A stretch of 64,000 nucleotides of DNA from contig NZ_HG315690.1 in assembly GCF_000455345.1 (NCBI RefSeq), forward strand, positions 1,501,360-1,565,359. Direction: 5' to 3'. The DNA comes from Halopiger goleimassiliensis (GTDB taxonomy: Archaea > Halobacteriota > Halobacteria > Halobacteriales > Natrialbaceae). Below the pieces are notes generated by a model, which worked only from the letters and a program-made list of their open reading frames with translations, was not told where the DNA came from and searched no databases. Made by a program: the position numbers and the translations under genes. Positions 1-8,102 of the stretch are shown here, in pieces; position 1 is the first letter of the stretch; each line of letters starts with the position of its first letter.

Positions 1-273
1 AGAGCTTCTCGCACTCTCGCGGTGTAACCGCGTGAATATCGAGCGACTCGCGTAGCGTCGCTCGGACTCTCGCGGCACGGTTGCGAAACGTGCCGATTCC
101 CTCGACTCGTTCGCCTGGGTGACGAAGGGACGACGTTCAGTGTGCGTATGAGGACGCTACCGTACAGGAACCGAACGGTCGTCGGTCCGTACTGGTTCCC
201 TCGGTAAAACGTGGACGTGCCACACCGAATCCAACTGTCGTCGCGGACAGCAGGGACAACCGATCGAGCGCCG
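1..273. other. left-edge stretch without a recognised gene
   Basis: No convincing reading frame starts or ends here on either strand. A short inverted repeat (GAGCGAC at about 40 and GTCGCTC at about 57) could fold in RNA. The downstream end of the minus-strand SDR gene lies immediately to the right, so part of this stretch may be its 3' region. Confidence 0.4.
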
Positions 274-1071
274 TTAGAAGGCGTGTTCGGACCAGCCGCC
301 GTCGACGGTGAGCACCGCGCCCGTCGTGAACCCGGCGGCCGGCGACGCGATGAAGGCGACGGCCCGCCCGAACTCCTCGGGGGAGCCGAGCCGGGAGAGC
401 GGTAGTTCGTTCTCCCGGCGTTCGGTCGCTTCCTCGATGGAGATGCCTTCGTCTTCGGCGAGTTGCGTGATCTTGTGGTCGATGCGGTCGGTGTGGACGC
501 CGCGTGGCGCGACGCAGTTGACGCGGACGCCGTCGTCGCCGTACTGCCTCGAGAGGGTCTTCGAGAGACCGTAGATTCCCGATCGGAAGACGTTGCCGAA
601 CAGCCCGAATTCGTTCGGTTCTAGCGCAGAAGCCGCGACCAGATTCGTGATCGAGCCGCCGCCATCACGGAGGTGGGGCAGCGCGATCTGACAGGTCTGG
701 ATCGTACTCCGGAGGATGGACTGGTAGTGGTCGTCGAACTCCTCGAGGGTGGCGTCAGCGAACGCTTTGGAGGCCGGTCCGCCGTGGTTGGTCACGAGAA
801 CGTCCAGTCCGCCGAGCGAATCGATGGCGTCTGTCACGCCGGCTTCGATCGAATCGGGATCGGTCAGATCACAGACCTGATAGCCGACGCGGTCGGGATC
901 GCAGTCCGTCTCGGCACGGATGTCCGCGACGGCGGCTTCCAGATTGTCCGGATCGCTCGAGGTGACGACGACGTCGGCCCCTTCGGCGGCGAACTGTGTC
1001 GCGGCGGCCCGGCCGAGTCCCTTGCTTCCTGCCAGTACGAGCGCGGAGTTGCCCGCTAATCCGAGATCCAT
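274..1071 (-). CDS. SDR family NAD(P)-dependent oxidoreductase
   Basis: A 265-residue short-chain dehydrogenase/reductase, full length for the family. The N-terminal Rossmann glycine motif is AGSKGLG (residues 14-20). The catalytic serine is S148 and the YxxxK pair is Y167/K171. The C-terminal TVDGG-type ending is typical of classical SDRs. The start at 1071 places an in-frame ATG next to GGAGGT and about 27 bases after an AT-rich element (about 1092-1100); the frame is open eight codons further upstream. It is divergent from the IclR regulator gene, a common arrangement for a regulator and its target. The substrate cannot be read from the sequence. With the nearby FAH-family and lactate-racemase-like genes, a hydroxy- or keto-acid/sugar-acid dehydrogenase is a reasonable inference. 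Confidence 0.88.
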   Translation of the reverse strand: MDLGLAGNSALVLAGSKGLGRAAATQFAAEGADVVVTSSDPDNLEAAVADIRAETDCDPDRVGYQVCDLTDPDSIEAGVTDAIDSLGGLDVLVTNHGGPASKAFADATLEEFDDHYQSILRSTIQTCQIALPHLRDGGGSITNLVAASALEPNEFGLFGNVFRSGIYGLSKTLSRQYGDDGVRVNCVAPRGVHTDRIDHKITQLAEDEGISIEEATERRENELPLSRLGSPEEFGRAVAFIASPAAGFTTGAVLTVDGGWSEHAF

Positions 1072-1452
1072 ACCTCCGGTACAGAGACTGTACACTTATT
1101 CTCGTCGGAACAAGTAATCGAGACGACCTGTTTCGGTCACAACCGTGGTACTGGTGAACCGCTCGTCCCATTCCGATCGGTGAGATACGACAACCATATG
1201 GATCGGATCGAAAAAGACGGACGGATTCCGATCCGTGTGCGTGATCCCGACCGGATCGGCACCAAAACCCTATCCCGGCATATTGTTCACGGAGTATGTG
1301 GGCCGGGGAACACCGAATTTACGTCCCGCATCGTGGGATTTTATACCTTAAACTCCGATTCATATTCGAAAAGTTTGCTAAATTCCGCCCAAGAAATGGG
1401 TGAAGGTTTCGCGTGATGGGATTTTATAAGTGGTGGGGCCGTAGCAGTGAGC
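1072..1452. promoter_or_regulatory. divergent SDR/iclR intergenic region with repeated TATA element
   Basis: This 381-base gap separates the divergent SDR and IclR genes and holds no supported gene. The string TGGGATTTTATA occurs twice on the plus strand, at about 1334-1345 and 1416-1427. The second copy sits about 27 bases before the IclR ATG at 1453 and is probably its TATA box for a leaderless transcript. The first copy, about 82 bases upstream, may be an alternative promoter or a duplicated regulator-binding block. On the minus strand, an AT-rich element around 1092-1100 is placed for the SDR gene. Confidence 0.55.
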
Positions 1453-2223
1453 ATGAAACAGGAACAGTCCACGCCACCAGTCCAATCGACCGAAACGACG
1501 CTGGACGTGATCGAGGCGCTCAGATCCCTCGAGGGCGGCCGAGTGAACGAGATCGCGGAATACCTCGAGAAGTCACCGAGTACCGTCCACCGCCACCTGA
1601 ACACGCTACTAACGCACGATTACGTCACGAAGGAGGGCGACACCTATCACCTGGGCATGCGGGTGTTGACGCTCGCTGGCGTCGTCCAGACGCGGGACCC
1701 AGCGTACCAGCTGGCCAAGACGAAGGTCGACGAACTCGCCGAGGAAACCGGAGAACACGTCCAGTTCCTCGTCGAAGAACACGGGAAACGGTACTACGTC
1801 CATACGGGAACCGGAAAACAGGCCGTACAGACGGATAGCCAACTCGGGAAGACTGGCTACCTCCACTGCAGCGCCGCTGGCAAATCCATGCTTGCGAAAC
1901 TCCCCGACGCGTACGTCGAGGAAATCATCGACTACCACGGTCTGCCGCCGATCACGCCTCACACGATCACGGACGAAAACGCCCTGTACGACGAACTCGA
2001 GACGGTTCGAGAGACCGAGATCGCGTTCAACTTCGAGGAGTCGACGGAAGGATTGAACGCTATCGGAACGGCCATCACCGATCCCAGCGGATCGGTGATC
2101 GGTGGTCTGAGCATCTCCGGACCGGCACACCGAATGAAAGGCGAACGACTCGAGTCCGAGATGGCGGACCTGTTGTTAGGAATCGCGAATGAACTCGAAC
2201 TGAAGATAAAATACGAGTTGTGA
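1453..2223 (+). CDS. IclR family transcriptional regulator
   Basis: A 256-residue IclR-type regulator. The N-terminal winged helix-turn-helix spans about residues 20-75 and includes the recognition-helix text EKSPSTVHRHL. The IclR effector-binding domain follows (about 80-250), with the characteristic LHCSAAGKSMLA stretch after mid-protein. ATG 1453 is preferred over an in-frame GTG at 1447 because a TATA box (TTTTATAAG, 1422-1430) lies about 27 bases upstream. IclR proteins usually control catabolic genes next to them, and in haloarchaea relatives regulate sugar degradation. The divergent SDR gene, and perhaps the FAH and lactate-racemase-like genes, are candidate targets. The ligand is unknown. 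Confidence 0.93.
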   Translation: MKQEQSTPPVQSTETTLDVIEALRSLEGGRVNEIAEYLEKSPSTVHRHLNTLLTHDYVTKEGDTYHLGMRVLTLAGVVQTRDPAYQLAKTKVDELAEETGEHVQFLVEEHGKRYYVHTGTGKQAVQTDSQLGKTGYLHCSAAGKSMLAKLPDAYVEEIIDYHGLPPITPHTITDENALYDELETVRETEIAFNFEESTEGLNAIGTAITDPSGSVIGGLSISGPAHRMKGERLESEMADLLLGIANELELKIKYEL

Positions 2224-2243
2224 TTACAGGGGTACTCCTGTAA
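2224..2243. promoter_or_regulatory. 20-base near-palindrome just after iclR
   Basis: The arms TTACAGG and CCTGTAA flank a short centre and match in 18 of 20 positions, starting one base after the iclR stop codon. It could be an operator or an RNA hairpin. There is no T-run, so a classical terminator is less likely. Confidence 0.4.
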
Positions 2244-2318
2244 ATGAAGGTCGTTCGTTCCACGGGTCGGCCGAGAAATATGTGGGACGGTGAACGCCAG
2301 TTATTTTACACCAGTACT

Positions 2319-2353
2319 TCCGTAAACAGTCCTGGGATGATTCGTTTACGGAA
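2319..2353. repeat. perfect 10-base inverted repeat
   Basis: TTCCGTAAAC (2319-2328) and GTTTACGGAA (2344-2353) form a perfect inverted repeat around a 15-base spacer. It sits in an AT-richer stretch that also has two TTTTACAC strings (about 2304 and 2376) and the 2224 palindrome. The cluster looks like protein-binding sites or a structured RNA 3' end. Confidence 0.45.
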
Positions 2354-3062
2354 CTGAGTTAGTAACCCGGTTGGTTTTACACTGTTGGTGGTAACGCAAT
2401 TAGCCATTCCCTTCGGCGGCGGTTCGGGCGGTCGATTTTCGCCGCACGAATTTGAAAAGGAACGATTTCACGAGGAGAAATCGACCCCATGGGAGGACTT
2501 ACGAAATAGTAGTGTTTTCTTTCCGGGCCGGTTAATGGTCGATCGTTCGAAATTGGTAGGGAATATACGAAGATCCAACGATCGCAGATGTGGGGAACCG
2601 ATAGCAGGTCGACTCGACGGCTCGTCCGTCCAGTCGCGTTCGGCTTCCGACGATCGTCTCGAGCCGAGGCCGATCGCTCTGGGATCGATCGCTCTCCGTA
2701 TTCCAAATATTATCGGATTTGTATTATGTGTGTTTCATATATACGTAACGTACGTATCACGGTTTCGGCGACATGGAATAATCGGAAGATACCAAGTGGA
2801 CGATACGCCGTATCCGAGCTTTCAGAATTCGAAATCCGATGATTGGTGGAGTATATCCGATACTGGCGGTGGTGGTATACTTCGGTCCCTTCCGATACGA
2901 CGGCGTGCTAGGTGGATCCAGCCGTGATTCGAAGTTCCGGAAGATAATAGTCGATGACTAGATAGAACCCAAAATTGTCAGATGAGTATGTATTGGCGTG
3001 ACGGGGTGTTCGACGGGATGATCGTCGACTCGGGAGACCGGGGTGACGGAGACCGACGGTCG

Positions 3063-3884
3063 TTATCGGACCACGTCGGCGCTTACGTCTCCCACGACGT
3101 CGACGCTCGCGGTTACGTGATCGCCGGCGTCGATCGGCGACGCTCCTGGCGTACCGGTCGAGATCACGTCCCCCGGTTCGAACGTCATCACGTCCGAGTG
3201 GAACGAGACGAGTTCCTTCGGGGGCGTCATCATGTTATGAACGCGGTTTTCGGCCACGACCTCGTCGTTGACGATTGTCCGGACCGTGATCGACTCGAGG
3301 TCGTCGACTTCGTCGGTCGTGATGATCGAGGGGCCGACGACGAGAAACGTGTCGAAGCTCTTCGATCGGGTGAGGAAACGCGGGTTCTGCTCGAGGACGT
3401 CCTCGGCGGTCATGTCGATGACGGGCAGGTAGCCGGCGATGACGTTTTCGGCCTCCTCGCGCTCGAGGTCGCGACAGGTCTGCCCGAGAACGACGGCGAG
3501 TTCCGCCTCGGCGGTAACGCGGTCCGTGATCGCCGGGTCGGGGAGGCGAATGGGGCCGCCGGGCCCGGTCGCTGCCGTCGTTGGTTTCATGAAACTCGCG
3601 GGTTCGGTCGGTCGGTCCTCGTCGAGGTCCGAAGCGTGTTCCGCGTAGTTGAGCCCGATCCCCCAGAGTTTGCCGTACTCCGCGAGCGGCGACGCGAACG
3701 CGAGGTCCGACGCCGGGACCGGTTCGGCAGAGGCGTCTGCTGGATCGGCGAGGTCGCCGGCGGCAGCGAGCGGCAGGGCGTCACGAACGGTCTCGAGCGA
3801 CGGATCGGCGGCCGAAAGCGGGACGAACCCGCTGTCGTCGCCCAGCAGCGGCGTGCCGTCCGCGGAGCGAGCGAGACGAACCAT
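3063..3884 (-). CDS. fumarylacetoacetate hydrolase (FAH) family protein
   Basis: A 273-residue FAH-superfamily enzyme. Members are Mg2+/Mn2+ dependent and hydrolyse, hydrate or decarboxylate acylpyruvates and 2-keto-3-deoxy acids. The core begins near residue 72 with WGIGLNYAEHA. Metal-binding acids are E126 and E128 in the AEAELAVVLG stretch and D157 in YLPVID. The C-terminal STGTPGAS replaces the commoner STGTPxGVG. An N-terminal domain of about 65 residues precedes the core. The gene converges with iclR and is divergent from the lactate-racemase-like gene. With an SDR nearby, the enzyme could be a diketo-acid hydrolase of the L-fucose/L-rhamnose type, which yields pyruvate and lactate, but this is inference. 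Confidence 0.88.
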   Translation of the reverse strand: MVRLARSADGTPLLGDDSGFVPLSAADPSLETVRDALPLAAAGDLADPADASAEPVPASDLAFASPLAEYGKLWGIGLNYAEHASDLDEDRPTEPASFMKPTTAATGPGGPIRLPDPAITDRVTAEAELAVVLGQTCRDLEREEAENVIAGYLPVIDMTAEDVLEQNPRFLTRSKSFDTFLVVGPSIITTDEVDDLESITVRTIVNDEVVAENRVHNMMTPPKELVSFHSDVMTFEPGDVISTGTPGASPIDAGDHVTASVDVVGDVSADVVR

Positions 3885-4156
3885 CGTCAGCGGCTCCCCT
3901 CCTCAGCGCCGGGCAATCGGTCGGACTCGAGCGTGGCGGCCGCGTTCGTCTCGATTTCCGTTCCGTCAGTGGACCGCGTCGTCACTGTACACATACGGAC
4001 GGCTATCTCGCGGTCGCGTGGAAAACGTTGTCGATCGTGTTGATTGGTAACGTGGGATCGGACGGCCGGATTCCGGAGTCACGTCGCTCGAGATTTTCTC
4101 GACGGAGCGAAACGTCGGAACTGACTTACAGCAGCCGGTTCGACCCAACGACAGAC

Positions 4157-5458
4157 ATGGAGTTTCCGACCCGGGACGACGTCGACGGGTTGCTCGACCC
4201 GCAACCGCTGCCTCCGTTCGCCCGCGTCGCCTACGAGCCACCGACCGAGACGGTCACGAATCCACGACAGCGGCTCCGGTCGGAACTGGCTACGCTCCCG
4301 CTCGAGGAGCTCGAGCGGGGAGCGACGGTCGCGCTGGGGGTCGGCAGCCGCGGCATCCACGACCTCGCGGCATACGTGACGGAGGCGGTATCCGCACTCC
4401 GGGATCGGGATCTCGAGCCAGTGATCGTGCCGGCGATGGGGAGCCACGGCGGGGCGACGGCCGAGGGCCAGCGCGATCTGCTCGCGGCGCTCGACGTCAC
4501 GGAAGAGCGGATCGGAGCCCCGATCGATGCCCGGATGGACGTCGAGGAAGTTGGGGAGGTGACCGTCGGCGAGACCACGGTCCCGGCGTACGTTTCGACC
4601 GCAGCCCTCGAGGCCGATGGCGTCGTCGTGCTCAACCGGGTCAAACCGCACACGAACTTCACCGGACGGATCGAGAGCGGCCTCGTCAAGATGGCGGTCG
4701 TCGGGCTGGGAAAACAGGCCGGAGCGAACGCCTTTCACTCGACCGCGATCGCGGAGGGATACGTGCCGACGCTGGAGGCGCTGCTGTCGGTCGTCAGGGA
4801 GGCCCTGCCGTTGCTCGGAGGGATCGCGCTCGTCGAGAACTTCTACGAGGAGACCGCCCACGTCGAGGGTGTTCCCGCCGACGCGTTCGAGGAACGCGAA
4901 CCCGATCTACTCGAGCGCGCCCGCGAGGAGATGGCGACGTTGCCCCACGACGACCTGGATCTCCTCGTCGTCGACGAGATCGGCAAGGAGATTTCAGGGG
5001 CCGGCATGGATACCAACGTGATCGGCCGGTACGAGGTCCTCAACGCCCCGGAACCGGAACGGCCGGACGTCGACCTGATCTACGTGCGCGGCCTCACTGC
5101 TCACACCAAGGGCAACGGCAACGGGATCGGCCTCGCCGACCTCACGCGTCGATCGGCGGTCGAACAGCTCGACCTCCAGCAGACGTACGCGAACGCGCTG
5201 ACCAGCGGGTCGCTCGCGAAAGCGCGGCTCCCGGTGGTCGCGCCGGACGACGAACTCGCGGTCAGGATCGCATGCAGTGCGCTCGGCGGCTACGACCCCG
5301 ACGAGGTCCGGATCGCCTGGATCGAGAACACCACCGACCTCGAGGAACTCTACGTCTCCGAGGCGCTGCTCGAGGAACTCACGGACGACGTGGCGGTGCT
5401 CGAGCACGGACGGCTCTCGTTCGACGACGGGGCGATGACGTTCGCGGCCGAGGAGTGA
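4157..5458 (+). CDS. lactate racemase domain-containing protein (LarA-like, DUF2088)
   Basis: A 433-residue protein of the LarA N-terminal-domain family (DUF2088). LarA is the nickel-pincer-dependent lactate racemase. Visible family features are GSHGG (95-99), a conserved histidine in the RVKPHTNFTG stretch (H165), and a lysine in GLVKM (K178). K178 is in the place where LarA carries the lysine that tethers its cofactor. The frame is open upstream to 4028, but ATG 4157 begins the recognisable protein. Other family members act on other 2-hydroxy acids, so the substrate is open. The neighbouring FAH-family and SDR genes suggest hydroxy-acid metabolism. No larB, larC or larE cofactor gene is in the window. 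Confidence 0.82.
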   Translation: MEFPTRDDVDGLLDPQPLPPFARVAYEPPTETVTNPRQRLRSELATLPLEELERGATVALGVGSRGIHDLAAYVTEAVSALRDRDLEPVIVPAMGSHGGATAEGQRDLLAALDVTEERIGAPIDARMDVEEVGEVTVGETTVPAYVSTAALEADGVVVLNRVKPHTNFTGRIESGLVKMAVVGLGKQAGANAFHSTAIAEGYVPTLEALLSVVREALPLLGGIALVENFYEETAHVEGVPADAFEEREPDLLERAREEMATLPHDDLDLLVVDEIGKEISGAGMDTNVIGRYEVLNAPEPERPDVDLIYVRGLTAHTKGNGNGIGLADLTRRSAVEQLDLQQTYANALTSGSLAKARLPVVAPDDELAVRIACSALGGYDPDEVRIAWIENTTDLEELYVSEALLEELTDDVAVLEHGRLSFDDGAMTFAAEE

Positions 5459-5487
5459 CGGGTACGGCCCGGCCGACGTGACAGCCT

Positions 5488-5510
5488 TGCCCGGGATTCG
5501 ATCCCCGGCA
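5488..5510 (+). terminator. hairpin after the LarA-like gene
   Basis: TGCCCGGG (5488-5495) and CCCCGGCA (5503-5510) pair at seven of eight positions around a 7-base loop, 30 bases after the stop codon. There is no T-tract, so it is a stability hairpin or weak terminator at best. Confidence 0.3.
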
Positions 5511-5676
5511 GTCGAGCGGGTATCGACTCCGGCCGTCCGGTCGGCTCCCGGCAGCGATCCGGTCGAACGCACGTAATCGGTCGTTCAGATACCCGAACGT
5601 GGACGCTTCGCCGTCGTCACGACGTGTTCGCCCTTCGGATCCACAGGCTTTTGCCCGTCTGTTCGGAACGAAACCT

Positions 5677-7928
5677 ATGTCACTGGAAGACGACTCCCTC
5701 GGCTATCACGAGACGGAGCCGCCGGGGAAGATCGAGGTACGGACGACGAAACCGACGAACACCCAGCGGGAACTCAGCCTCGCGTACTCGCCGGGGGTCG
5801 CGGGTCCGTGTCGCGAGATCGCGGACGATCCCGACGCGGCCTACCAGTATACGATCAAGGGGAACCTCGTCGGCGTCGTCTCGAACGGCTCGGCCGTGCT
5901 CGGACTCGGCGACATCGGTCCGCAGGCCTCGAAGCCGGTCATGGAGGGGAAAGGCGTCTTGTTCAAACGCTTCGCCGATATCGACGTCTTCGACGTGGAA
6001 CTCGATCACGACGACCCCGACGCGTTCGTGGAGTCGGTCGCCGGCATGGAACCGACCTTCGGGGGATCAACCTCGAGGACGTCAAGGCCCCCGAGTGCTT
6101 CGAGATCGAGGAACGATTGCGCGAGCGGATGGACGTGCCGGTGTTCCACGACGACCAGCACGGGACCGCGATCATCTCCGGCGCGGCACTGTTGAACGCG
6201 GCTGAGATCGTGGGGAAGGACCTCGAGGACCTCGAGGTGACCTTCGCGGGTGCGGGGGCGGCGGCGGTCGCGACGGCTCGCTTCTACGTCTCGCTGGGCG
6301 TCCGCAAGGAGAACGTCACGATGGTGGACATCGACGGCATTCTCACCACGGAGCGAGCCGAAGCCGGCGATCTGAACCCGTACAACCGCGACTTCGCCCG
6401 CGACGTGCCGGAGGGAGATCTGGCGGACGCGATGGAAGGCGCGGACGTCTTCGTCGGGCTCTCGGTCGGCGGCATCGTCGATCAGGCGATGGTGCGCTCG
6501 ATGGCCGAGAATCCGATCATCTTCGCGATGGCCAACCCCGATCCCGAGATCGGCTACGAGGAGGCCAAAGCGGCCCGCGACGACACGGTCATCATGGCCA
6601 CGGGCCGGTCGGACTACCCGAACCAGGTCAACAACGTCCTCGGGTTCCCGTTCCTCTTCCGCGGGGCACTCGACGTACGCGCGACCGAGATCAACGAACC
6701 GATGAAGGTCGCGGCCGCCGAGGCGCTGGCCGATCTGGCGAAAGCGGACGTGCCCGACGCCGTCCGCAAGGCATACGGCGATCAACCCCTCCAGTTCGGT
6801 CCCGAGTACATCATCCCGAAGCCGATGGATCCCCGCGTCCTGTTCGAGGTCGCACCGGCCGTCGCCGAGGCGGCGATGGAGAGCGGTGCCGCTCGATCCG
6901 CTGTCGAACGCGACCAGTACGTCGAACGCCTCGAGGCCCGCCTGGGGAAGTCCCGGGAGATGATGCGCGTCGTCCTGAACAAGGCCCAGAGCGATCCCAA
7001 ACGGCTGGCGCTGGCGGAGGGACACAACGAGAAGATGATCCGGGCGGCCTACCAGCTACAGGAGCAGGGCATCGCGGAGCCGGTCCTGATCGGAAACCGC
7101 CAGGAGATCGAACGCACGGCCGGTGACCTCGGCCTCGAGTTCGATCCCGAGGTCGTCGATCCCGAAACCGGTGACTACGACGAGTACGTCGACGCGCTGT
7201 ATCAACGGCGCAAGCGAAAGGGGATCACTCGGAACGAAGCCGCGGAGTTCATCGAGGACAGCAACTACTTCGCGTCGGTGATGGTCGATCAGGGCGACGC
7301 CGACGCGATGCTGACGGGGCTGACCCACCACTACCCCTCGGCGTTGCGTCCGCTCTTGCAGGTCATCGGGACTGCCGAGGACGTCGAGTACGCCGCCGGC
7401 GTCTACATGCTCACGTTCAAGAACCGGGTCGTCTTCCTTGCCGACGCGACGGTCAACCAGGATCCCAACGCGGAAACGCTCGCGGAGGTGACCCAGCACG
7501 CGGCAGACATCGCGCGACGGTTCGACGTCGACCCGCGCGCCGCGTTGCTATCGTACTCGGACTTCGGTAGCGTCGACAACGAAGGCACCCGGAAACCCCG
7601 CCGTGCGGCCGACATGCTACGGACCGATCCGTCGGTCGAGTTCCCCGTCGACGGGGAGATGCAGGCCGACACCGCCGTCGTCGAGGACATCCTCCAGGGA
7701 ACCTACGAGTTCGCCGACCTCGACGACCCCGCGAACGTGCTCGTCCTGCCGAACCTCGAGGCGGGGAACATCGCGTACAAACTCCTCCAGCGACTCGGCG
7801 GCGCGGAGGCCGTCGGACCGATGCTCGCTGGCATGGCCAAACCGGTCCACGTCCTCCAGCGCGACGACGAGGTCAAGGACATCGTCAACCTCGCGGCCGT
7901 CGCGACGGTCGAGGCCCAGCAGAAGTAG
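5677..7928 (+). pseudogene. maeB: malic enzyme-phosphate acetyltransferase fusion, frameshifted
   Basis: This is an NADP-type malic enzyme (malate to pyruvate and CO2) with a C-terminal phosphotransacetylase-like domain, the MaeB architecture. The malic domain begins after MSLEDDSLG and has [11 protein letters not shown]. The NAD-binding part has [12 protein letters not shown]. The PTA domain starts near NKAQSDPKRLALAEG. The frame breaks at 6061-6066. Family members read [13 protein letters not shown] across this point, but here TTCGGGGGATC is one base short, so the two halves lie in different frames (5677 to about 6065, then about 6067 to 7928). Restoring one base gives a product of 750 residues, normal for the family. 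The rest of the gene is intact and undecayed, so either a recent mutation or a G-run sequencing error is possible. The C-terminal PTA part is thought to be regulatory in homologues. Confidence 0.88.
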
Positions 7929-7929
7929 T

Positions 7930-7952
7930 CCGTCCCCGGCAACGGGGGACGG
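7930..7952 (+). terminator. perfect 8-bp stem after maeB
   Basis: CCGTCCCC (7930-7937) and GGGGACGG (7945-7952) form a perfect stem with a 7-base loop two bases after the maeB stop. This is a likely RNA 3'-end hairpin, though no T-run follows. Confidence 0.45.
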
Positions 7953-7972
7953 TCCATGCTTCTGAACGGAGG

Positions 7973-8077
7973 CTCACGCACGAGGAACGGACCATCGTCG
8001 TCACCGGTACGAGCCAGGGGGATCGGACGGACGATCGCGCTCCAGCCCTCCGAGCAGGGGCGAAGGTCGCGGTTTGA
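7973..8077 (+). pseudogene. remnant of an SDR dehydrogenase N-terminus
   Basis: Read with two frame changes, this stretch encodes the start of a short-chain dehydrogenase. The first piece is EERTIVVTGTSQG (from 7982). After an extra G it continues IGRTIALQPSEQG, and after a missing G it reads AKVAV and stops. TGTSQGIG is the classical SDR glycine motif. Nothing after about 8077 continues the fold, so only the first 30 or so codons survive. It is not a copy of the SDR at 274-1071, whose glycine motif is AGSKGLG. It sits between maeB and the glycerate kinase gene and overlaps an in-frame upstream extension of the latter. Confidence 0.65.
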
Positions 8078-8102
8078 AACCGCTGGCGCGCGATGGACCG
8101 GT

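Larger units (their letters stand above)
2224..3062. other. 839-base gene-free gap between convergent genes
   Basis: The gap lies between the plus-strand iclR stop and the minus-strand FAH gene stop. Apart from the inverted repeats near its left end I see nothing with protein-like composition. It is less GC-rich than the surrounding genes. A 180-codon plus-strand open frame (2385-2927) has no recognisable motif and unusual codon use, so I do not call it. A decayed gene or a noncoding RNA would both be possible. Confidence 0.45.

Noticed and set aside
2385-2927. 180-codon plus-strand open frame
   Set aside because: No motif, unusual residue mix and no plausible promoter; it looks like chance in an AT-richer stretch.
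2982-4043. 353-codon plus-strand open frame
   Set aside because: Antisense to the clear FAH-family gene; rich in arginine and valine as expected of a shadow frame.
5485-5512. tRNA T-arm-like GGGATTCGATCCCC
   Set aside because: Only a simple hairpin; no acceptor stem, D-arm or anticodon arm can be drawn around it.
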